From positions 26,865 to 57,326 of the forward strand of contig NZ_CP012841.1 of the NCBI RefSeq assembly GCF_002073915.1: DNA of 30,462 nucleotides, read 5' to 3'. The DNA comes from Candidatus Riesia pediculicola (lineage in GTDB: Bacteria > Pseudomonadota > Gammaproteobacteria > Enterobacterales > Enterobacteriaceae). Below are positions 1 through 11,555 of the stretch, piece after piece. Positions within the stretch are counted from its first letter, which is position 1. Each line of letters begins with the position of its first letter. The notes under the pieces were generated by a model. It searched no databases and had not been told where the DNA came from. It saw only the letters and a program-made list of their open reading frames with translations. A program made the translations under genes and the position numbers.

Positions 1-222
1 ATAACTTTGAACAATTCTATAGGTTTGATAGATTCAGATTATCAAGGAGAAATCATGATCTCTGTTTTAAACAACGGAAAAAAAGACTTTTTAATTCGAT
101 CGGGATATAGAATTGCACAGATTGTCTTTTTTCCTATTGTAAAAGTAGATTTTAGATTAGTGAGTTCTTTTTCGGAGGTTTCCGGAAGAAACGAAGGAGG
201 ATTTGGTCACTCTGGAATATAG
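1..222 (+). CDS. dut: dUTP diphosphatase, C-terminal part (5' end outside window)
   Basis: This is the last 73 codons of dUTPase, which hydrolyses dUTP to dUMP and pyrophosphate, keeping uracil out of DNA and feeding dTMP synthesis. The frame is open from base 1, so the TTG at base 7 is not a real start and the gene begins upstream of the window. Visible family motifs are GLIDSDYQGE, the R-AQIVF segment and the C-terminal glycine-rich motif GGFGHSG that closes over the nucleotide in the trimer. The reading ends at nearly the same residue as E. coli Dut. A hairpin followed by a T-run lies directly after the stop. Only the partial extent is uncertain. Confidence 0.95.
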   Translation: MTLNNSIGLIDSDYQGEIMISVLNNGKKDFLIRSGYRIAQIVFFPIVKVDFRLVSSFSEVSGRNEGGFGHSGI

Positions 223-223
223 A

Positions 224-262
224 AATAACTGTTCTTTTCAGAGTTATTCATTTTTTTGATTT
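224..262 (+). terminator. Candidate rho-independent terminator after dut
   Basis: A 7-bp inverted repeat, AATAACT (224-230) with AGTTATT (242-248), is followed by CA and a T-rich tract. It starts one base after the dut stop codon. The stem is AT-rich and weak, but its position and the T-run support termination. Confidence 0.5.
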
Positions 263-641
263 TTTAAAGAGTAAAGATTCTACATTCGATAGAATAAAGT
301 TATTTTTGAATTTGTATTAATTTCGTTTTTTATCAACATTTTTTGTTTTTTCTTAAATTTTAAATCAAAATAAAATAATCATATTTTCTCCAAAAAACTT
401 TTCATTTTAAATAAAGTGTATTTATTTTCACGAGAATTGTTATCTTGAAAAAAATCAAGAATCTTGATGAAATAAATCGTTGGATTCAATTGAATGTTAT
501 ACCAATCCTTTTCAGAAATCTCATTTTCATACGTTTATTCTTTTTTCTTTGAGCAGAAATGGTTTGTAATCTATTTTAAAAACATTAAAAAAAGATGAAA
601 TTTAATTATTTAAATATCCATTTTGGTTCTGGAGGAATTGA
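263..641. other. Gene-free gap between dut and yicC
   Basis: This very AT-rich stretch has no open frame I can relate to a protein and no RNA gene. In E. coli slmA, pyrE and rph lie between dut and yicC, so it is probably the residue of their loss. The only functional signal is the yicC ribosome binding site, GGAGG, just before 642. Confidence 0.5.
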
Positions 642-1526
642 ATGTTAGGAATGACTGCTTACGCAAAAAAAAATGCTAAAAATCAATTCGGAAATTTCAC
701 TTTAGAAATTTTTTCATTAAATCATAAAAATTTAGAAATCTCCATAAAATTACCTGAAGAAATACAAAATATGGAATTCTTTATAGAAAAATTTATTCGA
801 AGAAAGATAGATCGAGGAAAATTAAGATTCATATTAAAGTTTGAGCCAAGCAAATATTTTGATCAGATCGATGATCGGTTGTTCATAGATAAACGTTTAG
901 TTTTCAGAATTTCTAAATTCTTAAATTGGATTGAAAATAAAATTAAGATTGACTCAAGTTGTTCGATGGATCTCCTAAAATGGCCGGGAGTGATTCGTAA
1001 ACGTCAAGATAATGATTATCTAAACGGAATGATGATCTTTAACGCCTTTTTATCTTTTAACTTATCTGAATTAATAGATGATCTCATACTATATAAAAGA
1101 AAGGAAGGAAACAAAGTAAAAAAAGTTATCCAAAATAAACTGGAAAATTTAGAAGAGAAAATTCGAAAAATACGTTCTCTCATACCTGAATCTGAAATTA
1201 TGAGCGAAAAAAGATTGAGAGAGAGATTAGATTATTTTAACAGAAAAATTGAAATAGATTTTCTGAAAAAAGATATTCTAACCATTCTTCGTCAATCAGA
1301 TATCTCTGAAGAAATAGATAGAATTAATTTTCATATTCAATTGTCTAAAGACTTAATACAAAAAGATTATCCGATTGGAAAAAGGATAAATTTCATATTT
1401 CAAGAGATTAATAGAGAATCAAATACGATTTCCTCTAAATCAAATCACATTGATATTATCAATTTAGCAATTGAAATAAAAGTATTGGTTGAACAAGCGA
1501 AGGAACATGTTCAAAACATCGAATAA
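642..1526 (+). CDS. yicC: YicC family endoribonuclease
   Basis: YicC proteins are stress-linked endoribonucleases, described in E. coli as acting on small RNAs; the physiological role is not fully settled. The 294 residues match the E. coli length of 287 over the whole protein: it opens with MLGMTAYAKK (E. coli MIRSMTAYAR), has LLKWPGVI near residue 111, and closes with the conserved FNRESNT-like segment (INRESNTISSKS) and EIKVLVEQAKEHVQNIE. The start at 642 is supported by GGAGG about seven bases upstream. Its position downstream of dut reflects the ancestral dut-slmA-pyrE-rph-yicC order. Function is taken from the family; no catalytic residue is assigned here. Confidence 0.93.
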   Translation: MLGMTAYAKKNAKNQFGNFTLEIFSLNHKNLEISIKLPEEIQNMEFFIEKFIRRKIDRGKLRFILKFEPSKYFDQIDDRLFIDKRLVFRISKFLNWIENKIKIDSSCSMDLLKWPGVIRKRQDNDYLNGMMIFNAFLSFNLSELIDDLILYKRKEGNKVKKVIQNKLENLEEKIRKIRSLIPESEIMSEKRLRERLDYFNRKIEIDFLKKDILTILRQSDISEEIDRINFHIQLSKDLIQKDYPIGKRINFIFQEINRESNTISSKSNHIDIINLAIEIKVLVEQAKEHVQNIE

Positions 1527-1780
1527 TTTTATAAATATGTCATTTTTTTAGGATTGAAGTTTTATCAATAGGATTGATATCCGGAAATTACAGCTTTTTT
1601 AAATAAATTCGTATTTTCTTTACTTATTTAGATTCATTCTTATGAGTTCAAAACGATTCAAAAATGGTTGAATACATCTATCTTTACATGATTTACAAAT
1701 CCTGTCAAAGTTATCATATAATACATTTTTAGCTCTAATTAGTCCGTTTTTCTCATTATATATGTATGATTGGGGTTCCC

Positions 1781-2785
1781 ATGATGAATCGAGGAAAAAT
1801 AAAAAGAATAGGAATTTTAACAAGTGGAGGAGATGCGCCTGGAATGAACGCTGCGATTCGAAGCGTAGTTAAGATGAGTATCTCTCAAGGTTTAGAAATA
1901 TATGGAATTCATGATGGTTACATGGGTCTTTATGAGAATAGGATTGAAAAGTTAAATAATGGATTAGTTTCAGATATTATTAGTAAAGGAGGAACATTTT
2001 TAGGATCAGCTCGATTTCCTGAATTTAAAAGAAGCGAAGAAATCCGAAATCAAGCAGTAAATAACATGAAAAAAAATGGAATAGATGCTTTGATTGTTAT
2101 AGGAGGAGATGGATCATATAGAGGTGCAAAAAAAATCATTGATTATGGTTTTCCTTGCATTGGAATTCCTGGAACCATCGATAATGATGTTGCTGGAACC
2201 GATTATACTATAGGATATTTCACTGCTCTTAATACTATAGTAGAAGCCATAGATCGACTAAGAGATACTTCTACTTCACATAAAAGAATATCTATCGTTG
2301 AAATAATGGGACGATATTGCGGAGATCTCACTTTATCTGCAACCATTGCTGGAGGTTGCGAGTTTGTAGTTTTGCCAGAAATTCCATTCGATAAAAAAAA
2401 ACTATTAGAAGAAATCAAATATGGTCTTTTAAAAGGAGGAGGAAGACATGCAATTGTTGCAATTACGGAATATATATACGACGTAAATAAATTGGCCAAA
2501 CATATCGAAAAAGAAACTGGTCATGAAACAAGAGCTACGATACTCGGGCATGTTCAAAGAGGAGGAAAACCAGTAGCATGTGATCGAGTTCTTGCATCTA
2601 GAATGGGAGCATATTCTGTGGAACTTCTTTTGAAGGGATATGGAAGTCATTGCATTGGTATTCGAAATGATCAATTAATCTATCAGGAAATTTCTGAAGC
2701 ATTAGAAGGAACGAAAAAAAGATTCAAATACGATTGGTTGAAAATTATTAAGATGTTAAACTGGTCAGAAAACTCGTATCGATAA
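1781..2785 (+). CDS. pfkA: ATP-dependent 6-phosphofructokinase
   Basis: PfkA phosphorylates fructose 6-phosphate to the 1,6-bisphosphate, the committing step of glycolysis. The 334-residue protein carries the nucleotide-binding [13 protein letters not shown] at the N-terminus, [11 protein letters not shown], the catalytic [16 protein letters not shown] segment, MGRYCGDL and [11 protein letters not shown]. An upstream in-frame ATG at 1766 would add five residues; I prefer 1781 (or 1784) because E. coli PfkA begins immediately before the glycine-rich strand and a GGGG precedes this ATG at normal spacing. The stop is four bases before bioH, so both are probably translated from one mRNA. No key residue appears lost. 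Confidence 0.96.
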   Translation: MMNRGKIKRIGILTSGGDAPGMNAAIRSVVKMSISQGLEIYGIHDGYMGLYENRIEKLNNGLVSDIISKGGTFLGSARFPEFKRSEEIRNQAVNNMKKNGIDALIVIGGDGSYRGAKKIIDYGFPCIGIPGTIDNDVAGTDYTIGYFTALNTIVEAIDRLRDTSTSHKRISIVEIMGRYCGDLTLSATIAGGCEFVVLPEIPFDKKKLLEEIKYGLLKGGGRHAIVAITEYIYDVNKLAKHIEKETGHETRATILGHVQRGGKPVACDRVLASRMGAYSVELLLKGYGSHCIGIRNDQLIYQEISEALEGTKKRFKYDWLKIIKMLNWSENSYR

Positions 2786-2789
2786 TGAG

Positions 2790-3578
2790 ATGCAAAAAAA
2801 ACTTTCTTGGAAAACCGTTGGATTTGGCAAACAGAATATCGTTTTGATTCATGGATTTGGTTTCAATTCTGAAGTATGGAAAAATACTATTCATCAAGAA
2901 GATAGAAATTTTCGATTTCATCTTATCGATCTTCCTGGCCATGGATGTAATCATCAGGTATTGATTGAATCTGTAGATCAAGTTATTGAAAAAATATGGG
3001 AAAATTCTCCAAAAAGAGCCATTTGGCTAGGATGGTCTTTAGGAGGATTGATTGCCTCTGAAATTGCATTAAGATATAAAGATCAAGTTCGAGCTTTGAT
3101 CACAGTTTCTTCTTCTCTGTATTTTATTCAAGAAAAAAAAGATCATCTACTTTGGCCCGGAATAACAGAGAAATCCTTAAAAAATTTTAAAAACCAATTG
3201 AGCGAGAATTTTGAAGAAACAATTCGTCGATTTTTGTTCATTCAAAATCTCGGTTCGAATCTTTTAAAAAAAGATTTAAAAAGTTTGAAAAATTCTATTT
3301 TGAGTTATCCTAGACCAAATTTAGAATCTCTCTCTTTTTGGCTAAATGTTTTAAGAAAAATCGATCTTAGAAAAGTTATGTCAAAATTTAAAAAACCTTT
3401 TTTACGAATTTACGGAGAATTCGATCAGATAGTTCCAAAATCAGTGATACCTTTAATAAATTTTCTTATTCCAAATTCTCAATCTGTTTTAATCAAAGGA
3501 TCATCTCATGCTCCGTTTATATCTCATTCAGAGATCTTCAACAAAATAATCTTCTATTTTTATAGAAATCATCGATAA
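2790..3578 (+). CDS. bioH: Pimeloyl-ACP methyl ester carboxylesterase BioH
   Basis: BioH removes the methyl group from pimeloyl-ACP methyl ester, ending the BioC-BioH route to the pimelate moiety of biotin. It is an alpha/beta hydrolase of 262 residues with oxyanion-hole HGFGFNSEVW (21-30), nucleophile motif GWSLGG with Ser83, Asp212 in GEFDQIVP and His240 in SSHAPFISH, so the Ser-Asp-His triad is complete. The long stretches WLGWSLGG and HAPFISH are specific to BioH among hydrolases. It starts four bases after the pfkA stop. Its retention predicts biotin synthesis elsewhere in the genome; the rest of the bio genes are not in this window. Confidence 0.93.
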   Translation: MQKKLSWKTVGFGKQNIVLIHGFGFNSEVWKNTIHQEDRNFRFHLIDLPGHGCNHQVLIESVDQVIEKIWENSPKRAIWLGWSLGGLIASEIALRYKDQVRALITVSSSLYFIQEKKDHLLWPGITEKSLKNFKNQLSENFEETIRRFLFIQNLGSNLLKKDLKSLKNSILSYPRPNLESLSFWLNVLRKIDLRKVMSKFKKPFLRIYGEFDQIVPKSVIPLINFLIPNSQSVLIKGSSHAPFISHSEIFNKIIFYFYRNHR

Positions 3579-3646
3579 AGTGAAAAACTCTAAAAACATT
3601 TCTTAATTTTTAAAATTTTACAATCTCTTCTTTGAACTTGAACCAA

Positions 3647-5014
3647 TTAAATCATCTTTTTTGGGTCAATCCAATCCAAAAATTCTTCTTCTGTAAGATA
3701 TCCTAATTTTTGATTTGCTTCGAATAAGGTGATATCCTCCTCATAAGCCTTCTTTACTATTTTAGCAGATCGGTCATATCCAATTTTTTCATTTAAAATG
3801 GTAGCTAACATCAAAGACTTTTTCAAAAATTCATTTATTCTTTTGTAATTTGGTTGAATTCCGGAAGCGCAATATTTATCAAAATTTGATATACCTTCGG
3901 ACAATATCCGAATAGATTGCAAGAAATTATTTATGATCATCGGACGAAATGTGTTCAGTTCTAAAATTCCTAAAGATCCTCCAAAATTAATTGATACATC
4001 GTTTCCTAGAACTTGAGCACATATCATGTTCATCACTTCACATTGAGTAGGATTCATCTTTCCAGGCATGATGGAGCTTCCTATTTCATGATTCGGAATG
4101 AAAATTTCCCCTATTCCACATCTTGGACCGGAAGCAAGAATCTTAATATCATTAGTTATTTTCATCATAGATATTGCTAAACATTTCAAAATACTATGAA
4201 CGCTAATTATCGCTCTACATGTCGATATCGATTCGAACTTATTTATAGAGACGAAAAAATCTGTATTCAAAGAATTAGAAATCTGATTTACCATCATCTT
4301 ATCGAAATTAGGAAAAGAATTGATTCCAGTTCCGACTGCAGTTCCTCCGATTGGAAGTTCGAGTAAATCTGGAATAATTTTCTTCAAATCTTTCAGATGA
4401 CTGGATAAAGAAGTCGACCAAGCTGATATCTCTTGTCCTAAAGTTATGGGAACTGCATCTTGAAGATGAGTACGTCCTACCTTGATAACTTTATAGAAAT
4501 CTTTCGATTTCTTTTTGAAGGTATTTTTTAAGATTTCTATCGAATTCAATAAATTTTTTTTAATAGATAAGAAAGATGCAATATGCATAGCACTTAAGAA
4601 TACATCATTGGAACTTTGTCCTCTATTCACATGATCAATCGGATGAACTAATTGTATAAAACAAGATCGATCTTTCGATAACAAGATTTGATTAGCTCGA
4701 TCAGCTATCACTTGGTTTACATTCATGTTAGTTTGAGTTCCGGAACCCATTTGCCAGACCGTTAAAGAAAATTTTTCTTCATGCTTTCCTGAAATAATTT
4801 CTTCTGCAGCTTCAACAATTGCTAAAGATTTCTTTCGGTCTAAAATTTTAAAAGAATAATTAACCTGAGCCGCAACTTTTTTAATTAATGCTATCGAACG
4901 AATTAAAATGCTCGGAATTTTCTCGAAATAAATAGAATTTTCTGAACGATCTTTCAAGATCATTTCAGATTCTTCATGATTTTTAGAAAAATTTTTTTTT
5001 GAACTTAATGACAT
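3647..5014 (-). CDS. fumC: Class II fumarate hydratase
   Basis: FumC reversibly hydrates fumarate to L-malate in the TCA cycle, using no iron-sulfur cluster. The 455 residues retain MGSGTQTNMNVN, QSSNDVF, GRTHLQDAVP (active-site His), and the signature GSSIMPGKMNPTQCE with the catalytic serine, then NFLQSIRILS. The first 30 or so residues are unusual: the family's DKLWGAQTQRSL segment is reduced to KDRSENSIYFEK and the start region is lysine/serine rich. In the second-site loop the usual HPNDDVN reads HPIDHVN. Neighbours on the same strand are yggX and mutY. The enzyme is probably active because catalytic motifs are intact; the N-terminus may simply be diverged. Confidence 0.93.
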   Translation of the reverse strand: MSLSSKKNFSKNHEESEMILKDRSENSIYFEKIPSILIRSIALIKKVAAQVNYSFKILDRKKSLAIVEAAEEIISGKHEEKFSLTVWQMGSGTQTNMNVNQVIADRANQILLSKDRSCFIQLVHPIDHVNRGQSSNDVFLSAMHIASFLSIKKNLLNSIEILKNTFKKKSKDFYKVIKVGRTHLQDAVPITLGQEISAWSTSLSSHLKDLKKIIPDLLELPIGGTAVGTGINSFPNFDKMMVNQISNSLNTDFFVSINKFESISTCRAIISVHSILKCLAISMMKITNDIKILASGPRCGIGEIFIPNHEIGSSIMPGKMNPTQCEVMNMICAQVLGNDVSINFGGSLGILELNTFRPMIINNFLQSIRILSEGISNFDKYCASGIQPNYKRINEFLKKSLMLATILNEKIGYDRSAKIVKKAYEEDITLFEANQKLGYLTEEEFLDWIDPKKMI

Positions 5015-5071
5015 TGTATCTATTTTTAAAACTTAAAATTTATATGAATAATCAATTCAATCCAAATACTT

Positions 5072-5302
5072 TTATTTCAAGAAAAAAAAATCTTCCATTT
5101 TTTTCATGAGAAATTCTCTATTTTCTTTTGAAGAAACATCTATATTTTTTTCATTAATTAAGATAGTTTGCTGAACTATCCAAAAGTTCCAAGCTTCTTT
5201 TGAGATTTCGTAGAAAATGCGTTTTCCTAGTTTTCCTGGAAATGGCTGACTCTCTAATTGAGGCATCTTCTTTTTAAAAAATTTACAATATATAAGTTTC
5301 AT
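5072..5302 (-). CDS. yggX: Fe(2+)-trafficking protein YggX
   Basis: YggX is a small protein linked to iron-sulfur protein repair and protection against oxidative damage; its biochemical role is debated. The 76-residue product matches the family through its one conserved Cys near the start (MKLIYCKFF), PFPGKLGKRIF, EISKEAWNFW and QQTILINEKN. It is about 15 residues shorter than the E. coli protein, lacking the C-terminal tail after the MEDFFF segment. It lies 27 bases downstream of mutY, the same pairing as in E. coli, where mutY itself carries an iron-sulfur cluster. The identification is secure, the function less so. Confidence 0.9.
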   Translation of the reverse strand: MKLIYCKFFKKKMPQLESQPFPGKLGKRIFYEISKEAWNFWIVQQTILINEKNIDVSSKENREFLMKKMEDFFFLK

Positions 5303-5329
5303 ATTTCAAAATGAAAACGAATGAACATT

Positions 5330-6433
5330 TCAGAAAGATTTTTTTGAATTTGAAAAATTGATGATTTCCTTCATTAAGGAATATATCGGTTTTGGAATGC
5401 CAATCTTCTGTTTACCACTCATATCATACCATATTCCATGTTTTTTTATGTGTTCTGAAAATTGATCATTTCTTTTTCTTATCGTAATTTTTGTCGGAAA
5501 AATTTTTAATTTGATGTGGCTAAAACTATGTAGAATAGGTTTCATTTTTATTATTTGATCTTTTGGATAAATAAGATCGAACTTTTTTAAAAACAATCTC
5601 AATTGATCTGTTGAATAAAATTCTGGAAAAATATATAATCCCCGCCAGATCCTCCCTTTTAAAACTTTCTTTAAGAAGAATCGATCTTTTTTTATCAATA
5701 TTAATAGTTGAACTTCTTTTTCCTTTAAATAGCGATTTTTTCTATCATGAAAAATAGACGATTCTGGTTTTATCAATTTCATATTTCTGGAGAAACAATC
5801 CTTTTCCAGAGGACAATCTTGGCAGATAGGAGACTTCAATGGTAAACAAATTTCAGAACCTAAATCCATCATACCCTGATTGAATATTCTGGAATCAACT
5901 TTTGGAACTAAACGATCTACGATACTCCATAACTCTTTTTCAATTTGACTTTTAATACCTTTCAGTCCGAAGAATCGAATTAAAACTCTTCTTACATTTC
6001 CATCTAAAACAGGAAAAGATAGGTTTTCTGAAATAGATAAAATTGCTCCAGCAGTTGATCTTCCTATCCCAGGAAACGAAGAAATCGTTTGAAAATCTAA
6101 CGGAAAAACTCCTTTGAAATCTTTAACAACTCTTCTTGCTGTTTCATATATATTTCTAGCTCTTGCATAATAACCTAATCCAGACCAGTAATATAAAATT
6201 TCGTCCATATTCGAATCGACTATTGATTGAACGTTTGGAAATCTTTTCACAAATCGATTATAGTAAGGAATCACAGTGGATACCCTAGTTTGTTGCAACA
6301 TAATCTCAGATATCCATACGTTATAGATCGATCGATTTTGAGTCCATGGCAAAGATCTCCTTTTTGTGGAGAGGTACCATTGAACAACTCTTCTTGAAAA
6401 GATTTTTTCATTCTTATCGTTCATATCGTTCAT
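5330..6433 (-). CDS. mutY: Adenine DNA glycosylase MutY
   Basis: MutY removes adenine mispaired with 8-oxoguanine, preventing G:C to T:A changes. The 367 residues show SEIMLQQTRV with the catalytic Glu, the helix-hairpin-helix FPGIGRSTAGAIL, VLDGNVRRVL with the catalytic Asp, and four iron-sulfur cysteines in EICLPLKSPICQDCPLEKDC. The first cysteine spacing is CX7C, one longer than the CX6C of E. coli. A C-terminal NUDIX-like domain follows, with HSFSHIKLKIFP matching the segment that senses 8-oxoG. The start could also be the ATG three codons in (6424). Keeping this repair gene is notable in a reduced genome. Confidence 0.94.
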   Translation of the reverse strand: MNDMNDKNEKIFSRRVVQWYLSTKRRSLPWTQNRSIYNVWISEIMLQQTRVSTVIPYYNRFVKRFPNVQSIVDSNMDEILYYWSGLGYYARARNIYETARRVVKDFKGVFPLDFQTISSFPGIGRSTAGAILSISENLSFPVLDGNVRRVLIRFFGLKGIKSQIEKELWSIVDRLVPKVDSRIFNQGMMDLGSEICLPLKSPICQDCPLEKDCFSRNMKLIKPESSIFHDRKNRYLKEKEVQLLILIKKDRFFLKKVLKGRIWRGLYIFPEFYSTDQLRLFLKKFDLIYPKDQIIKMKPILHSFSHIKLKIFPTKITIRKRNDQFSEHIKKHGIWYDMSGKQKIGIPKPIYSLMKEIINFSNSKKSF

Positions 6434-6600
6434 TATAAATAAAAAATAACTCCCTACGACATTTGAACAACAAATAAAATTTTCTCTTATATTCTCTTCT
6501 ACAAAATAAACTTGAGTTATCTAACTAATCTTCATAAAATCAATCGAAATTATAATGGAAACTAATTTTTAGTCGTAGACTTCTTTTGAATGAAAGAGGA

Positions 6601-7089
6601 TTAAGAAGAATGAAAACTGACGATTTTTCTCAACAATACAACAGCTTCACAAGCAATACCCTTATCTTTTTTAAAAAATCCTAAATTTTCTGTAGTTGTC
6701 GATTTGATATTAACATCTCGAATAGAACAGGAGAGATCAGAAGATATATTTTTTTTCATCATATCGGTATAATTAATTATTTTTGGAAAATCTGTAACAA
6801 TAGTTGTATCTATGTTTCCGATCTTATATTTCTTTTCGATTTTTTTCCAAATCTTTCGAAGAAGAATTCGACTATCGATTTTTCTAAATTTCAGATCATT
6901 ATCCGGAAAATGCGTTCCTATATCCCCTAAAGAAGCCGCTCCTAAAATTGAATCAATTAACGAATGAATTAAAACATCTCCATCAGAATGAGAAGAAATT
7001 CCTTTATAAAAAGGAATAGAAACCCCTCCCAAAATAATTGGACCACATCCTATAAATCCATGTATATCAAAACCATGCCCGATGCGCAT
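6601..7089 (-). CDS. ispF: 2-C-methyl-D-erythritol 2,4-cyclodiphosphate synthase
   Basis: IspF catalyses the fifth step of the MEP isoprenoid pathway, cyclising 4-diphosphocytidyl-methylerythritol 2-phosphate with release of CMP. The 162-residue protein has the metal ligands Asp8 and His10 in MRIGHGFDIH, the SHSDGDVLIHSLIDS motif with the third ligand His, and LGDIGTHFPD; TTTENLGF near residue 131 matches the CDP-binding TTTEKLGF motif. ATG at 7089 corresponds exactly to the E. coli start. It sits 16 bases after ispD on the same strand, a standard enterobacterial pair. All key residues are present. Confidence 0.96.
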   Translation of the reverse strand: MRIGHGFDIHGFIGCGPIILGGVSIPFYKGISSHSDGDVLIHSLIDSILGAASLGDIGTHFPDNDLKFRKIDSRILLRKIWKKIEKKYKIGNIDTTIVTDFPKIINYTDMMKKNISSDLSCSIRDVNIKSTTTENLGFFKKDKGIACEAVVLLRKIVSFHSS

Positions 7090-7105
7090 TATTAAACTCG
7101 ATTAA

Positions 7106-7834
7106 TCAAATTTTTAGATAGAATCTTGCTAACTTTAAGTCTTCTTTTGAAGTAATCTTTAAATTGTCCGATCTACCCAACAAAATTTTTGGATGATATC
7201 CACAAAACTCGAGTGCTGAAGCTTCGTCTGTAATAAGAGCTTTTTTAAATAAGGAATATAAAATACATTTTCGTATAAGATACAACGGAAAAAACTGAGG
7301 AGTTACAGCGTTCCATAAATTGGTTCTATCGATAGTTTGTTTAATTTCACTTCGATCTCCCCTCATATTTTGTTTAATTGTATCAACGACCGGATGAGCC
7401 AAAATTCCTCCACAAGCTTTGGATCCTTTATTTTTTAAGATAAAATTGATTACCTTTTTTAAATCAGATTGTCTTAAAAATGGTCTGGAAGCATCATGTA
7501 TGATGACCCAAATCGATCTAGATAAATGAAAATACGATTTTTTTAAAAAATAATCTAATCCAGATAAAACAGAATGCACTCTTTTTCTTCCTCCGAAGAC
7601 CACCTCAACAGAGGGATTTCTAAAAACTTTTAAATCTTTGAAATAATAATCATCTTTCCCAACAGATACTACTATTTTAAAAATTTCTGGATGATGAAGG
7701 AAGATAGAGATTGTATGTTCAATAACGGTTTTCCCTCCAATTTTATAATATTGTTTGGGAAATCCTAATTTTGTTCGCGTACCATTTCCTGCTGCAGGAA
7801 TAATAACTGCTATTTCTGATCTTTTCTTCAACAT
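7106..7834 (-). CDS. ispD: 2-C-methyl-D-erythritol 4-phosphate cytidylyltransferase
   Basis: IspD transfers CMP from CTP to methylerythritol 4-phosphate, the third step of the MEP pathway. Its 242 residues open with the nucleotidyltransferase loop IPAAGNGTRT followed by FPKQYYKIGGKTVIEHT, then IHDASRPFL, the DRTNLW segment, TPQFFP and TDEASALEFCG with the conserved acidic residue. Length agrees with E. coli (236). It is the upstream member of the ispD-ispF pair. The roughly 490 bases beyond its start to the 5S gene lack any other gene, so its promoter probably lies there. Confidence 0.95.
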   Translation of the reverse strand: MLKKRSEIAVIIPAAGNGTRTKLGFPKQYYKIGGKTVIEHTISIFLHHPEIFKIVVSVGKDDYYFKDLKVFRNPSVEVVFGGRKRVHSVLSGLDYFLKKSYFHLSRSIWVIIHDASRPFLRQSDLKKVINFILKNKGSKACGGILAHPVVDTIKQNMRGDRSEIKQTIDRTNLWNAVTPQFFPLYLIRKCILYSLFKKALITDEASALEFCGYHPKILLGRSDNLKITSKEDLKLARFYLKI

Positions 7835-8327
7835 TTTATAAAATTTTCATAAATATATATTTTTTTGAAGATGACGATATTGAAAAATAATGAAGAATAA
7901 TGAAAAAGCTCTTTCTCATTTTAGAGAATCGAATATTTAATAAATTTCTTATTATTGTCTATCTCATTAACAAATTTTTTTCATACTCATTGTCTAAAAA
8001 GAATTCTTAAATTTCATAAGAAAAATTTCTTCTTTCAACTCATTTTTTTTAAATACTCCATTTTTTCCGAACCATAAAGAAAATTGAAGTTTTAAGAACA
8101 CGAATAGCAGAACATATGTCAATACATTGAAAGATCGATCCCTTTTCATCAAATACAACCCTTTTTTCAAATAAAAGGAGATTAATTAAATTAGTAGTCT
8201 AATTTCAGTGAGGATCACTAGATAAAACTATTCCATAGAAGAAATCGATATTTCGTAAAAATAGGATTTTCTAACTACGATCTTATTCAAAGAAATCCTC
8301 ATCTCTTTTTGATTCAATCTTTCGTAT
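7835..8327. other. Gap between ispD and 5S rRNA; holds two small tandem hairpins
   Basis: No open frame or RNA gene is recognisable. About 110 bases beyond the 5S 3' end are two adjacent inverted repeats: AGTGA/TCACT (8207-8219) and AAATTAG/CTAATTT (8188-8205). On the minus strand they follow the rRNA operon and may terminate or trim its transcript, but no strong T-run follows either. The segment must also include the ispD promoter; I could not pick a convincing one. Confidence 0.4.
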
Positions 8328-8454
8328 CTACCCAGCAACTCCCTACTCTCGCATAAATAAAGTATACACTACCATCGGCACCACGAAGTTTCACTTCTGA
8401 GTTCGGAATGGATAAATCTTTCAGGTGGTTCCATCGCGTTATTGTTGCCAGATA
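8328..8454 (-). rRNA. rrf: 5S ribosomal RNA with enlarged loop C
   Basis: The minus strand shows the 5S landmarks: the helix I ends TATCTATCTGGCAAC and GTTGCTGGGTAGATA pair, and CCGAACTCAGAAGTGAAAC and CCGATGGTAGTGT are near identical to E. coli. The gene is about 127 nt rather than 120 because loop C, normally CCTGACCCCATGCCGAAC, reads CCTGA, then AAGATTTATCC, then ATTCCGAAC, a net insertion of seven bases. It is the last gene of the linked rRNA operon. Ends are placed by alignment to E. coli and may be off by one or two bases. Confidence 0.92.
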
Positions 8455-8466
8455 GATAACTTTTTA

Positions 8467-8490
8467 TCCAAAAAAGTTTTCTTTTTTGGA
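8467..8490 (-). other. Hairpin in the 23S-5S spacer
   Basis: TCCAAAAAA (8467-8475) and TTTTTTGGA (8482-8490) form a perfect 9-bp stem with a 6-nt loop between the 23S and 5S genes. Its location suggests a pre-rRNA processing structure rather than a terminator. Confidence 0.4.
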
Positions 8491-8504
8491 ATCAATGAAA
8501 TCTT

Positions 8505-8553
8505 TGTAAAACAAGCTTCATATATTCGAGAAAGATCGAAGTTCTCAATCAAT

Positions 8554-8557
<4 letters not shown>
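8505..8557 (-). other. 3' arm of the 23S rRNA processing stalk
   Basis: Blocks complementary to the sequence upstream of 23S occur here in the correct nested order: 8505-8517 pairs with 11540-11552 (13 bp), 8519-8527 with 11495-11503 (9 bp), 8534-8540 with 11465-11471 (7 bp), and the terminal bases with the start of 23S. Such stalks are RNase III substrates in Enterobacterales. Confidence 0.75.
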
Positions 8558-11445
<2,888 letters not shown>

Positions 11446-11552
11446 TCAAAACTGAAGAAGAAATTTCGATCATTTTCTTCAGATGAAGAATCGAGAATAT
11501 ATGTACGCTTCATCTCATTTTTTATGTGAGATGAAACTCAGCTTGTTTTACA
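11446..11552 (-). other. 5' arm of the 23S rRNA processing stalk with two side hairpins
   Basis: This arm pairs with 8505-8557 in three blocks. Between the blocks, two hairpins bulge out: TTCTTCA/TGAAGAA (11475-11490) and TTCATCTCA/TGAGATGAA (11509-11535, 9 bp). The order of complementary blocks is consistent on both sides, so a branched stalk enclosing 23S rRNA is the simplest reading. Confidence 0.7.
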
Positions 11553-11555
11553 TTT

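Noticed and set aside
1620..1823. Minus-strand 67-codon frame with ICKSCKDRC cysteines, possible small metal-binding protein
   Set aside because: It overlaps the start of pfkA, has no ribosome binding site and no family resemblance; chance in AT-rich DNA is more likely.
2203..2674. Antisense frames within pfkA
   Set aside because: They are shadows of the strongly conserved pfkA coding sequence.
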